64,000 bases of DNA from JALOLG01 sp963776935 (lineage in GTDB: Bacteria; Actinomycetota; Acidimicrobiia; Acidimicrobiales; Ilumatobacteraceae), in NCBI GenBank assembly GCA_963776935.1, contig CAVZOP010000008.1:124001-188000 (forward strand), in the 5' to 3' direction. Below are positions 10,105-18,410 of this stretch, one piece after another. Position 1 is the first letter of the stretch, and every line of letters starts with the position of its first letter. The notes under the pieces are model-generated. The model made no database searches, was not told the DNA's origin, and was given only the letters and a program-made list of their open reading frames with translations. The position numbers were made by a program, and so were the translations under genes.

Positions 10105-11252
10105 CTGCGACCATCGGTCGGCTCGAGACCGCATCCGTCACCGTCACCACGACGGGAGCCCGCGAACGCTGGCCGGCGACCGCCTCGCGGCGATGGATGA
10201 TGCGTCTGGCTCTGGCGGAGCCCTACGCCCTCATGGTGCTCGTCGCGGATGCCCGCGGCATCGCCAGCCCGGAGAACATGCGCCTGGAGCGCGCCGGTGC
10301 GCTGGTCGACTGGGGCGCCGACGAGCTCAGCTGGGTGGCGGACGCCTACCCACCGGTGCCGACGGCGCTGGCGGCATTGCTGCCCGGCGGTGTGATCATG
10401 CTCGGCTTCGTGGGCGCGGTGTGTGCCGGCGTGATCCTGCAGGTGCTCTGGGAGCGGATGCACCAGCGCAGCGTGCCGGCAGTTCCGACGGCACTCCTCC
10501 TGCTCTCGGTGGGTGCAACTCCCGCGTTCTTGTTCTCGTCGACCCACGACCTGGCGGCGTTCCTGGGGATGTCGTTGTTCACGGTTGCGCTCGCCGGGCT
10601 GCTGCGCTTCGCCGTCGACGGCGACACCGAGGGCGGGTTCCAGTGCGGCTTGGCGCTGGGAGTGGCCGCCATGTGCGACCCGGCGACGGCGATCTTCGCC
10701 GTGCTCCTCGGGACCGCCGCGCCCCTCGTGGCGTGGCGTCGCTATCGCGGCGAGCCGGGTGCCGTGTCGGCCACGTTCGCCGTCGTCTTGTTCCCGACCG
10801 TGGCGGCCTTCGCCGGATGGGCCTTCCTCGAATGGCGCTTCACGGGCGGCGCCTACGCGTCCCTTCGGGCCGATCCGCTGTTCCTGGACTTCCCGGGCGG
10901 AGTCCTGACGACCTTCGTTCGCGAGTTGGGATGGATGGTCCAACGGTTGGCGATCACGCCCGTGTACGTCGTGGTCGCCGTGTTGTTCGTCGTCCGGCGC
11001 CGGGCGGCTTTCCTGGTCCCGATCCTCCCGCCGCTCGCGGTTCTCCTCATCCAGTTCTTCGGGCTGCACCTGGCGACGGGTCAGGGCCTCGTGATCCTCG
11101 CCACGACGGCCTTGATGATCGTGCCGGCGAACCCGTCACGTCGCGTCCAATTCGCTCTCGCGCTCGCGGCCGTCTACCAGGTGACCCTGGCGTGGATCCC
11201 GTGGCGGCCCGGCATGTCGGTGGCGGAGTACACGGAGCGGCTGCTCGGCTGA
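10101..11252 (+). CDS. Polytopic membrane protein, glycosyltransferase-C-like
   Basis: A 383-residue protein with about eight to ten hydrophobic helices. Near the N-terminus, after the first basic segment, is a polar stretch with WGADELSWVADAYPP, resembling the first extracytoplasmic loop of polyprenyl-phosphate-dependent GT-C enzymes, in which an acidic residue binds metal. I see no other diagnostic motif and do not assign a reaction. The ATG overlaps the stop of the membrane glycosyltransferase by 4 nt, so the two are probably translated together and act in the same surface-glycan step. Confidence 0.65.
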   Translation: MTATIGRLETASVTVTTTGARERWPATASRRWMMRLALAEPYALMVLVADARGIASPENMRLERAGALVDWGADELSWVADAYPPVPTALAALLPGGVIMLGFVGAVCAGVILQVLWERMHQRSVPAVPTALLLLSVGATPAFLFSSTHDLAAFLGMSLFTVALAGLLRFAVDGDTEGGFQCGLALGVAAMCDPATAIFAVLLGTAAPLVAWRRYRGEPGAVSATFAVVLFPTVAAFAGWAFLEWRFTGGAYASLRADPLFLDFPGGVLTTFVRELGWMVQRLAITPVYVVVAVLFVVRRRAAFLVPILPPLAVLLIQFFGLHLATGQGLVILATTALMIVPANPSRRVQFALALAAVYQVTLAWIPWRPGMSVAEYTERLLG

Positions 11253-11308
11253 GGTGATTGCCAGTTGAGCACCTGGACAAACGGGCTGCGCAGCGTACGG
11301 TGCAGTAG

Positions 11309-12766
11309 GTGAGGTTCGCGACGCGCCCCGAGAGCCGACGCCGGTTGGTGTGGAGCACGACGATCGCGGTCGTCGTATCCGTCGCGGCCGGGCTCGGCCT
11401 CGTGCTCACCAGCGGCGACGCACTGTTTGTCACCGCGGCGCCGAACCCGTCGACCGAACCGTCCACGACGACGACGTCGTCCACGACGAGGAACACGGCA
11501 ACGAGCGTGGACACACGCACCAACACGAGCCGTTCGGTCGCCACCTCGACGGTGACGAGCACGGTCACGACCACGACCGGTGCCCCGGTCGCCGCCAAGA
11601 TCGACGCCACGGCGGCTGCCGCAACGACCACGATGCCGGCCTCGACCCTGACCGCTGGCTCGCCGAAGGCCGACATCGCCGAGCTCCAACGCCAGCTGAA
11701 CCTCGTCACCGGCAGCGCCGTCGAACTGGACGGCGTCTACGGCGCCGGGACCCGCGCCGCGGTCGTGAACTTCCAGACCGTGATCGGCGTCCCCGCCACT
11801 GGCCTCGCCGACGCGGTGACCCGTTGGAAGCTCGCCGAAGCAGCCAACAAGGTGATTCTCCCGACCATCGGCGCGGGCGGCATCAACGGCTGCCAGGTCG
11901 CCGTGATCGGCGACTCGCTGATGGCCGGCTCCGAGCCACTCCACGTCGATGCGCTCGCTCGCGTTGGCTGTGCGGCGGCGGTCGATGGTGAGGGCGGGCG
12001 GTCGCTCGCGTACGGATGGCAGTGCCGTGTGGATCGTGACGGTCGCCGGCCGCTCCTGCTGTTCGAGGACCGCATCCCCGGCAACGAGACATGTGCGCCT
12101 TCCGGGCTGACGCTGCTCGCCTCGTGGGCGGATGCCGCGGCCCTCGGCGACGTCGTCGTGATCGCCTTGGGGACCAACGACTCGGGCCTGTACGACAAGG
12201 CCCGGTGGGAACACAACTGGGCCGAGGCGCTGCGCCTCGCAGGTGGACGACCGGTCGTGTTCGTCACGACCCAGGCTGGGCCCGGCAGCTCCCAGTTCGC
12301 CCGTCAGGGCACCTACGCCGCGGCCCTGCGGCAGTGGTGCTCCGGGCAGCGGTTGTGCGTGCTCGCCGAATGGGCGAACACCGCGGCGGCCGCCGACGCT
12401 TCGTCGTACGTCGACACCGTGCATCTGAACGGCACCGGCACGCGCGCCCGTGCGGCGTTCATCGCCGAGGTGGTCGCCGCGCTCCTCACCGGCCAGCCGA
12501 TCCCGAACCCGCAGCCGCCGCCCACGCCCGCCATCCCGCCGGCCGAAACGACCACCACCGTCGCCACGGCCCCGATGACTTCGACCACGTCGACGACCGC
12601 GCCGTCGAGCTCGACGACCACCACCACGACCAGCGCGCCGACCACCAGCGCGCCCGCCACCACGACGACACCCGTGGCGACCACGACCTCGTCGACCACG
12701 ACCACGACGACCTCGACGACGACAACGACGACCACGTTGGCGGGTCCGCCCGACAGCGTCGGGTGA
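11309..12766 (+). CDS. Secreted peptidoglycan-binding/SGNH-hydrolase protein with Thr-rich linkers
   Basis: A 485-residue exported protein. A basic N-terminus with one hydrophobic segment (about 14-35) acts as signal peptide or anchor. A Ser/Thr-rich spacer follows, then a PG_binding_1 domain (about 118-175: ADIAELQRQL, DGVYGAGTRAAVVNFQ), then an SGNH/GDSL hydrolase (about 195-395) with block I VIGDSLMAG, block III GTND and the catalytic pair in DTVHLNG. The C-terminus is about 80 residues of Thr/Ser/Pro repeats, typical of wall-spanning or O-mannosylated stalks. It may deacylate a wall-linked or exported glycan made by the upstream glycosyltransferase; that link is inference from position. 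Confidence 0.8.
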   Translation: MRFATRPESRRRLVWSTTIAVVVSVAAGLGLVLTSGDALFVTAAPNPSTEPSTTTTSSTTRNTATSVDTRTNTSRSVATSTVTSTVTTTTGAPVAAKIDATAAAATTTMPASTLTAGSPKADIAELQRQLNLVTGSAVELDGVYGAGTRAAVVNFQTVIGVPATGLADAVTRWKLAEAANKVILPTIGAGGINGCQVAVIGDSLMAGSEPLHVDALARVGCAAAVDGEGGRSLAYGWQCRVDRDGRRPLLLFEDRIPGNETCAPSGLTLLASWADAAALGDVVVIALGTNDSGLYDKARWEHNWAEALRLAGGRPVVFVTTQAGPGSSQFARQGTYAAALRQWCSGQRLCVLAEWANTAAAADASSYVDTVHLNGTGTRARAAFIAEVVAALLTGQPIPNPQPPPTPAIPPAETTTTVATAPMTSTTSTTAPSSSTTTTTTSAPTTSAPATTTTPVATTTSSTTTTTTSTTTTTTTLAGPPDSVG

Positions 12767-12769
12767 GCG

Positions 12770-13057
12770 TCAGCGTCCGTCGGTCCACCTCACGCCGGCG
12801 CGGTCGGCGGCGTCAGCTGACGTGATGACGGGATGCACCTCGAAGTCACACAGGTCCCGCCAATTGTCGAACCACACGTCGAACAGGCTCGGATCGTCGG
12901 TCTCCATCAGCTGGAAGCACCGATCGAATTCACCGTCGTCGACGATCCAGCTGTCGATGTACCGAAGCCCCGCCGGCAGCATGCGGCCCTTCTCGGCGGC
13001 GCGGGCGTAGACCGGCCCGGGACCCGACGTGTACCGCTCGATGACCATGAAGCGCAT
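12770..13057 (-). CDS. DUF3303-type small protein
   Basis: A 95-residue protein beginning MRFMVIERY and containing GRMLPAGLRYIDSW, CFQLMETDD and FEVHPV, the conserved stretches of the DUF3303 dimeric alpha-beta barrel-like family. Its biochemical role is unknown. It is convergent with the secreted SGNH protein, only 3 nt away, and the length matches the family, so the ATG at 13057 is secure. Confidence 0.85.
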   Translation of the reverse strand: MRFMVIERYTSGPGPVYARAAEKGRMLPAGLRYIDSWIVDDGEFDRCFQLMETDDPSLFDVWFDNWRDLCDFEVHPVITSADAADRAGVRWTDGR

Positions 13058-13099
13058 CCGAGGATTCTGCCGGATCGCACCCCCTCGACCGCCAGGTCG

Positions 13100-14356
13100 C
13101 TAGTTGGGGCTGGGTGGGGGCGTGGGTGTGGATCTGGGTGGTGGGTTGAAGGTGACCCAGTGCATCTGGAGGCGTTCGCCGAGGGGATGCTGGTAGCGGC
13201 CCGTCGGTTGGGGTGGTGGCCCGGTGGGTGGTCGGGCGACCGCGGCGGGTTTCATGATTTGGCCGTGGGTGTCGGTGAACACCAGCCCGTGGGGGTCGTC
13301 GGCGTTGCCGGTGATCCCCAATTTGCCTTGGTGGTGGAGCCGGTGGTGTCGTGGGCAGAGGCAGGCAAGGTTCCAGGTATCGGTCGGGCCGTTGCCGTGG
13401 TTGGGGTCCCAGTGGATGACGTGGTGGACGTGCAACACCCGATCCGATCCGCAGCCGGGGACGCGGCAGCCGCGGTCGCGCAGGATCACGAGCCGGCGGG
13501 TGCGTTCGGGCACGGTGCGCTGGGTGCGTCCGACGCTGACGGGGATGCCGCCGTGCTCGTGGACGGTGTTGACGATGGTGTCGCAACAGATCAGATCACG
13601 CAGCCAGGCTGGGAGGCGGTGGCCGAGCCCGTCGATCATGGCGTTGTCGACGTCGACATGGACGTGGACCCGGTAGCGATCCCGCCGCCCGACGTCGGCG
13701 ATCGAATCCAACGAGCGGTTGGCGATCTCGACCAACGCGTCGGCTTTCGAGACGGCGACGCCGTCGCGTTGGAACAGGGCGTCTTGGGCTTCTTTGAGGG
13801 CGGCGTCCAACACGGCGCCGTGGTCGGCGTCGAGCTCGCCGCGTAGTTCCCAGCGCCCATCGTCGAGATGCCACAACGACACCGACTCGACCGGATCGAC
13901 CACACCCCGGGGTCGCGCGACACCGCCGATGTCGGCACCGGGATCATCGTCGGGCACCGGATCGGGGGCGAAGTCGAACGAGCGCATCACCCGCCGCAAC
14001 TGCGTCACGGTCGCCAGGGCGGCGAACTCACATAACTCGGCATCAGCCCAACCCGGTGCTTTGGCGACGATCGGCGTCACCTGATCCAACGACAGCTGGC
14101 CGGCGTCGAACGCCGCGAACGTCACCGGCAACTCCGACCTGCGCCGGGCGAGCGCCACCAACTGGCGGGCGTGGCTGGTGGAGAGCCCGGCTTTCCACGC
14201 CAACCAGTGCGCCGGCGAGACGATCCCCGACATCTGCCACTCACCCGTGGCAAGCGCTTCGGCGACCAGTTCAACGAGTCGTGCGTCGAGGACGTTGCGG
14301 TGACCACACAGGTCGGCGAGGCGGTCCTCCAGCCGTTCCAGCGTCCCCGTCGCCAC
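13100..14356 (-). CDS. DUF222 / HNH endonuclease (13E12-repeat-type)
   Basis: About 418 residues. The N-terminal two thirds is the helical DUF222 region (LVELVAEALATGEW, SPAHWLAWKAGLS, ARRRSELP, LSLDQVTPI), and the C-terminus is an HNH nuclease with paired CRVPGCG and HVHHVIHW followed by LACLCPRHHRLHH, giving the Cys/His metal and catalytic set. These proteins occur in many copies in actinobacterial genomes, and their biological role is not settled. The GTG start at 14356 is preferred because AGGAGG lies just upstream, though spacing is very short; the frame stays open to 14509. No transposase, terminal repeat or duplicated target is visible. Confidence 0.85.
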   Translation of the reverse strand: MATGTLERLEDRLADLCGHRNVLDARLVELVAEALATGEWQMSGIVSPAHWLAWKAGLSTSHARQLVALARRRSELPVTFAAFDAGQLSLDQVTPIVAKAPGWADAELCEFAALATVTQLRRVMRSFDFAPDPVPDDDPGADIGGVARPRGVVDPVESVSLWHLDDGRWELRGELDADHGAVLDAALKEAQDALFQRDGVAVSKADALVEIANRSLDSIADVGRRDRYRVHVHVDVDNAMIDGLGHRLPAWLRDLICCDTIVNTVHEHGGIPVSVGRTQRTVPERTRRLVILRDRGCRVPGCGSDRVLHVHHVIHWDPNHGNGPTDTWNLACLCPRHHRLHHQGKLGITGNADDPHGLVFTDTHGQIMKPAAVARPPTGPPPQPTGRYQHPLGERLQMHWVTFNPPPRSTPTPPPSPN

Positions 14357-14523
14357 CCTCCTATCGTACACACGTTCGACCACGGAAGCAACCGGAACCG
14401 AACAATCTTGATGACCGCGATGACCTTCGACCCTGGCCGATTCCCGACCCGTGTGGGTCCCATGGAACCAGAACAGGTCGGATGGGAACCTCTCGTCCGG
14501 CGCCCACACAGGAGGTGCCTGTC

Positions 14524-14997
14524 ATGGTGAGCATGCTGGCCGTGAACGAGTTCCTCGCTCAGAAACACATCGCGGTCGTCGGCGCGTCCGACGTCAAAGG
14601 GAGCTTCGCCAAGACGGTCTACCGGGAGCTGCGTTCACACGGCTACGACGTCGTGCCCGTCAACCCGACGGCGACGAGCGTCGACGGCGATCGGTGCTTC
14701 CCCGACATCGCATCGGTGCCAGGTGTGATCGACGGCGCGCTCGTGATGGTGAATCGCGACATCTCGGCGTCGGTCGTCAGCGACTGCGCGACGCGTGGGA
14801 TCAAGCGCGTCTGGCTGTTCAAAGGCATCGGTGGTCCCGGCGCTGTGTCGGACGACGCGGTCCGGATCGCTCGCGAGCACGACATGAGCCTCGTCGAGGG
14901 TGCGTGTCCGCTGATGTTCCTCGAGACCCCGGCGTGGATCCACCGCGTGCACCGGTTCGTACGCCGGCACAACGGTGCACTCACGGAGGCTGCCTAG
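14524..14997 (+). CDS. CoA-binding-domain protein
   Basis: A 157-residue Rossmann-fold CoA_binding domain protein (VVGASDVKGSFAKTVYREL, then VVPVNPTA, AVSDDAVRIARE, LVEGACPLMF), like the stand-alone YccU-type proteins related to succinyl-CoA synthetase alpha. GGAGG lies 8 nt before ATG 14524. The conserved Cys in EGACPLMF is typical of the family. Function unproven; binding of CoA or a CoA thioester is likely. The neighbouring universal stress gene lies 48 nt downstream on the same strand and may be co-transcribed. Confidence 0.85.
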   Translation: MVSMLAVNEFLAQKHIAVVGASDVKGSFAKTVYRELRSHGYDVVPVNPTATSVDGDRCFPDIASVPGVIDGALVMVNRDISASVVSDCATRGIKRVWLFKGIGGPGAVSDDAVRIAREHDMSLVEGACPLMFLETPAWIHRVHRFVRRHNGALTEAA

Positions 14998-15045
14998 CCC
15001 GAGGCGAAGAGACCGCGGTGATGGCTTTGGCTTGTGGAGGCGACG

Positions 15046-15522
15046 ATGCGCGACGCTGAACCCGTGAGCAAGATCGTGGTTGGCGTCGACGGGTCTCCGT
15101 TCTCCGACGATTCGCTGGAGTGGGCGTACGGGCAGGCACGGGCGACGAATGCGGACCTCGTCGTCGTCCATTGCTGGGAGTACCCCTACCTCGGCGTCGT
15201 CGACTTCGTAGGGATGGACGAGAGGATCCGGGAGACCAGTCATGACGGCGCCGAGGCACTGCTCGACGCGACGGTCTCCAAGCTCCGTGCCGCCCACCCT
15301 GAGGATGACGTGAAGGTGACGCCGCTGCTGCTGGAAGGCAGCCCGGCCTGGACGCTGCTCGAGGCGGCCAAGGACGCCGACCTCGTGGTCGTCGGATCGC
15401 GGGGCCGAGGAGGCCTCAAGACGCTGCTGCTCGGTTCGGTGAGCCACGTCGTGGTCACCCATGCCGAGATCCCGGTGGTCGTGGTCCGCCGCGCCGCCGA
15501 CGCTCATGCGGGCCGCGAGTAG
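15046..15522 (+). CDS. Universal stress protein (UspA family, ATP-binding type)
   Basis: A 158-residue single-domain Usp. The N-terminal strand KIVVGVDGS and the C-terminal loop GSRGRGGLKTLLLGSVS give the G-2x-G-9x-G-S/T nucleotide motif of ATP-binding members. Start at ATG 15046, preceded by GGAGG with a 5-nt gap. Such proteins help survival under starvation or oxygen limitation; the exact role is unknown. The last 19 nt overlap the convergent RraA-like gene. Confidence 0.9.
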   Translation: MRDAEPVSKIVVGVDGSPFSDDSLEWAYGQARATNADLVVVHCWEYPYLGVVDFVGMDERIRETSHDGAEALLDATVSKLRAAHPEDDVKVTPLLLEGSPAWTLLEAAKDADLVVVGSRGRGGLKTLLLGSVSHVVVTHAEIPVVVVRRAADAHAGRE

Positions 15523-16232
15523 GTCCCTCCACCGGCGGCCGCGCGAACCTCGGCGGCGGTCGTCGCGGTCCTGAGCCGGGACAACTGCTCGGCCTCGTGC
15601 TCGAGCATCCGCTTGGCGTTCGAGAGCACGTCCTCGATCCGATCGGCGGGGAACTTCACGGCACCGTTCTCGTCCATGTGCACCATCTCGCCGGGGAGCA
15701 CGTCCATCCCCCCGACCGACACCGGTCCGTTGACTTCGTGCACGGCCATCGGACCATGGCCGGCCGACACGCCGTTCAACAGCAGCTGGAAACCGAGGCG
15801 GCGGATCGCATCGACGTCACGCGACGGCCCATTGGTGATGAGTCCGACGCACCCGACCTGTTGCATCTGCGTCGTCATGATCTCGCCGGCGAGCCCGGCT
15901 CTGGCCGTGAGCTCGGGTGGCCAGCGTTGCTCGATGATCAGCACCGTCGGTTTCGCCATCGCGTCGAGCGCATCGACCACATCGAGGAACGTGAAACGAT
16001 CCGGCACGTCGGGATCGGGCAACCCGTACACGCACGTGACGGCGTACCCGACGAGCGGCCCGAGCTCGGGGAACACGCACCGGATCGAGCTGTCGGTGTA
16101 CCAGCCCTCGGTCCACGGTTCGTACAGACCGAGGCACAGCGGGTGGCCCGGGTACGTCGCCACGGCGTTGGTGATGGTCGGGGTGTCGATCGTGCGCAGC
16201 TCAGCAAGCAGATCGTCCTGTGGTGTGGTCAT
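15504..16232 (-). CDS. RraA-like / HMG-aldolase family protein
   Basis: A 242-residue protein of the RraA/4-hydroxy-4-methyl-2-oxoglutarate aldolase fold. Visible landmarks are DTPTITNAV near the N-terminus, GEIMTTQMQQVGCVGLITNGPSRD (the family's glycine-rich metal and pyruvate site region) and GGMDVLPGEMVHMDENG. Family members are aldolases or decarboxylases of oxo-acids, or inhibitors of RNase E; the catabolic alternative fits here because a FadR-type GntR regulator and an EthD-domain gene lie next door. ATG 16232 starts the conserved part. Divergent from the GntR gene, with a palindromic site between them. Confidence 0.8.
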   Translation of the reverse strand: MTTPQDDLLAELRTIDTPTITNAVATYPGHPLCLGLYEPWTEGWYTDSSIRCVFPELGPLVGYAVTCVYGLPDPDVPDRFTFLDVVDALDAMAKPTVLIIEQRWPPELTARAGLAGEIMTTQMQQVGCVGLITNGPSRDVDAIRRLGFQLLLNGVSAGHGPMAVHEVNGPVSVGGMDVLPGEMVHMDENGAVKFPADRIEDVLSNAKRMLEHEAEQLSRLRTATTAAEVRAAAGGGTYSRPA

Positions 16233-16352
16233 CCATCCACGTTGCCACCTACGCACCACCGCCGAGACCGACCCGGGACGATGGGGGCGACAAGGGGATC
16301 GGCGACCGAACGTCACCGCTCCAGCCCGGAGTGAGCCGACCGAATCAGGCAT

Positions 16353-16373
16353 GGTTAACCGTCAACCGTTGAC
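16353..16373. promoter_or_regulatory. Candidate GntR operator
   Basis: Two adjoining palindromes, GGTTAACC (16353-16360) and GTCAAC-C-GTTGAC (16361-16373, perfect 6-bp arms), lie about 30 nt before the GntR start and in the divergent gap to the RraA-like gene. Position and symmetry suit an autoregulatory operator of a FadR-type dimer. Not proven. Confidence 0.5.
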
Positions 16374-16404
16374 AGTCATCTGCGCCTCACATAGGTTCCC
16401 GACG

Positions 16405-17124
16405 ATGGTCAGACGGGTCGAACACCCGGCGGGGCTCGGCCACGCCCACCGTGAACTGTGGGAAGTGGTGTGCGCCGAGATCCGTGACCTCATCATCGGC
16501 GGCGAGTTCGCTCCGGGCGAACCGCTTGCTGAGGCGGCGCTCGCCGCCCGGTTCGCCGTCAGCCGCGGTCCGGTCCGGACTGCGCTGATGGAACTCGAAC
16601 GTGTCGGCCTGGTCACCGCCGTCCCCCGTCGCGGGATGCAGGTCGCCACGTTCGAGCGAACCGACATCGACGAGCTGTTCGACGTCTCGCTCGGGCTCGA
16701 GCGGATGGCCGCCCGCACCGCGGCCGAGATCGCCACGCCCGAACAGGTACGCCGCCTCCACGAACTGCTCGACGACCTCGACGCGGCGCAGCACCACGAC
16801 ACTCCGCTCGGCGCGGTCGAGGCCGATCTGGTGTTCCACCGTCATCTCATGGAGACGTCGGGGAACCGTCGCCTCCTCGATCTCTGGTTGCGGATCTCCG
16901 AGGAGATCCGCTTCGTGATCGCCGTCACCCAGCGATCGCTTCCTGACGTCGAGTGGGCGAGCTTCAACCGCCCGATCGCCGATGCCGTCGCCAGCGGCGA
17001 TCCCGACCGCGCCGAGGCCGCCGTGGTGGCGTGCTTCACCGAGGCGCACGCCGAGATCCGGGCGTTGTCGACCGAGGCGTTCGACCCGTTCCGGTCGCCG
17101 TCGGCCGCGGCGCCCGTCCACTGA
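16405..17124 (+). CDS. GntR-family regulator, FadR/FCD type
   Basis: A 239-residue protein. The N-terminal winged helix (about 15-80) has IRDLIIGGEFAPGEPLAEAALAARF and SRGPVRTALMELE, and the C-terminal FCD domain has LFDVSLGLERMAARTAAE, FHRHLMETSGNRRLLDLW and a final HAEIRAL, including the His residues that bind metal in many FCD domains. Start at ATG 16405; ATG 16351 is in frame but would place the candidate operator inside the gene. It probably controls the flanking RraA-like and EthD genes in response to a carboxylate. Confidence 0.85.
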   Translation: MVRRVEHPAGLGHAHRELWEVVCAEIRDLIIGGEFAPGEPLAEAALAARFAVSRGPVRTALMELERVGLVTAVPRRGMQVATFERTDIDELFDVSLGLERMAARTAAEIATPEQVRRLHELLDDLDAAQHHDTPLGAVEADLVFHRHLMETSGNRRLLDLWLRISEEIRFVIAVTQRSLPDVEWASFNRPIADAVASGDPDRAEAAVVACFTEAHAEIRALSTEAFDPFRSPSAAAPVH

Positions 17125-17163
17125 CCGGACGAACGGTCACCGCAGCACCACACAGGAGCACGC

Positions 17164-17535
17164 ATGTACAAGGTCATCTGGCTCACCAAGTTCCGTCCCG
17201 ATCTGCCGCGTGAGCAAGTCCTCGAATGGTGGCGTGGGCACCACGGCGACGTCGCCAAGGCGACGCCGGGGATGTTGCGCTACGTCCAGAGCCACTGGGT
17301 GAGCGCGCTCGATCCGGCCACCCACCAGCCGAAGGGTGCGCCGTACTTCGACGGTCACGCCGAGCACTGGTTCGAGAACAAGGAGGCATACGACGCCGCC
17401 ATGGCCAGCCCGGAGTGGGCACTCGCCCAGGTCGACGGGCCGGACGGGTTCGCGTCCACCACGCTCATCGGCGCGGCGTTGGAGGAGACCGTGATCAGCT
17501 GGCACCCGATGAGCGACGGCCGCGCCAGTCCCTGA
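17164..17535 (+). CDS. EthD-domain protein
   Basis: A 123-residue ferredoxin-like dimeric alpha-beta barrel protein (MYKVIWLTKFRPDL, EWWRGHHGDVAK, YFDGHAEHWFENKEAYDAAMASPEW), matching the EthD family linked to ether and aromatic degradation or polyketide cyclisation. AGGAGC precedes ATG 17164 at good spacing, and the gene follows the GntR regulator by 39 nt on the same strand, so co-transcription is likely. The substrate is unknown. Confidence 0.82.
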   Translation: MYKVIWLTKFRPDLPREQVLEWWRGHHGDVAKATPGMLRYVQSHWVSALDPATHQPKGAPYFDGHAEHWFENKEAYDAAMASPEWALAQVDGPDGFASTTLIGAALEETVISWHPMSDGRASP

Positions 17536-17611
17536 TCTCCTCCAGAAGTTCGTCGGCGGACGATGTGGTGGCCGACGTCACAGACGAACGCGCTCATCCT
17601 GCGATGGTCCG

Positions 17612-18397
17612 GTGGCGATACTCACTCGTCCATCGAATCGGAGCCGCACCGTGCACCCCCAACGTCAGCAAGATCGAACAAGCCCCACGACACGCGCGCG
17701 GCGATCCATTCCCACCGTCTTCTCGGTCCACCGGGTTCGCCGCACCGCGGCGCTGACCACCCGGATCGGCCTCCTCGTCGTCGGTGCGACGCTCATCGCG
17801 ACCGGTGCCGCGGTCACGTTGTGGACCGGGCTCGGCGCCGGCCCGATGGACGTGCTCATCTCCGCCATCAACACGCGTACCGGCCTCGCCGTGCCATTCG
17901 TCGTCTGGCTCATCGCGGGGACACTGATGACGGCCGCCACGTTGATCGGGCGGCGACCCGGCCTCGGCACGTTCCTCTCACCACTGATCGTCGGACCCGT
18001 GCTCGGCGTCATCCGATCGGCCCTGTCGACCGTGCCACCGCCCACTCACGCGGCGGCGATCGCATGGCACCTCGCCGGCGTGGCGACGATCGGCATCGGC
18101 GCCGGCTCGCTCATCGTGGCCGGCCTCGGATCTGGAACCGGCGAGCTGCTCGCCGGCGCGACTGCTCGTCGCACCGGTCGGCGCGAACCGCACGTCAGGG
18201 CCGGGCTCGAGATGACCTGGCTGTCGTTCGGCCTGCTCCTCGGCGGGCCGGTCGGCGTGGGCACGCTGATCGTGGCGATCCTGATCGGGCCCGCGGTGGC
18301 CAACGGTTCACGGCTCGTGCACATGGCGACATCGCGACCGGTGCGGCGCATCCGAACCGCGTGGGCGACCGACGTCGAGTTCGCCACCGCCGCCTGA
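17612..18397 (+). CDS. YczE/YitT-like integral membrane protein
   Basis: Up to 261 residues with a basic, probably non-conserved N-terminus and about five to six hydrophobic helices starting at ALTTRIGLLVVGATLIATG. The repeat of Gly-rich helices and the motif TGLGAGPMDVL resemble the YczE/YyaS/YitT family (membrane proteins of unknown transport role). The GTG at 17612 is the longest start; an in-frame GTG at 17651 would give a more typical length. Convergent with the pirin gene 13 nt away. Confidence 0.7.
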   Translation: MAILTRPSNRSRTVHPQRQQDRTSPTTRARRSIPTVFSVHRVRRTAALTTRIGLLVVGATLIATGAAVTLWTGLGAGPMDVLISAINTRTGLAVPFVVWLIAGTLMTAATLIGRRPGLGTFLSPLIVGPVLGVIRSALSTVPPPTHAAAIAWHLAGVATIGIGAGSLIVAGLGSGTGELLAGATARRTGRREPHVRAGLEMTWLSFGLLLGGPVGVGTLIVAILIGPAVANGSRLVHMATSRPVRRIRTAWATDVEFATAA

Positions 18398-18410
18398 CGG
18401 GGCTCGGCGC

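Noticed and set aside
12313..12735. Val-rich reverse-strand protein
   Set aside because: It is the complement of the Thr-rich tail of the secreted SGNH protein (ACG/ACC codons read as Val/Arg).
13100..14356. DUF222/HNH gene as part of a mobile element
   Set aside because: No integrase, terminal repeats, tRNA target or composition shift; such genes are common chromosomal repeats in actinobacteria.
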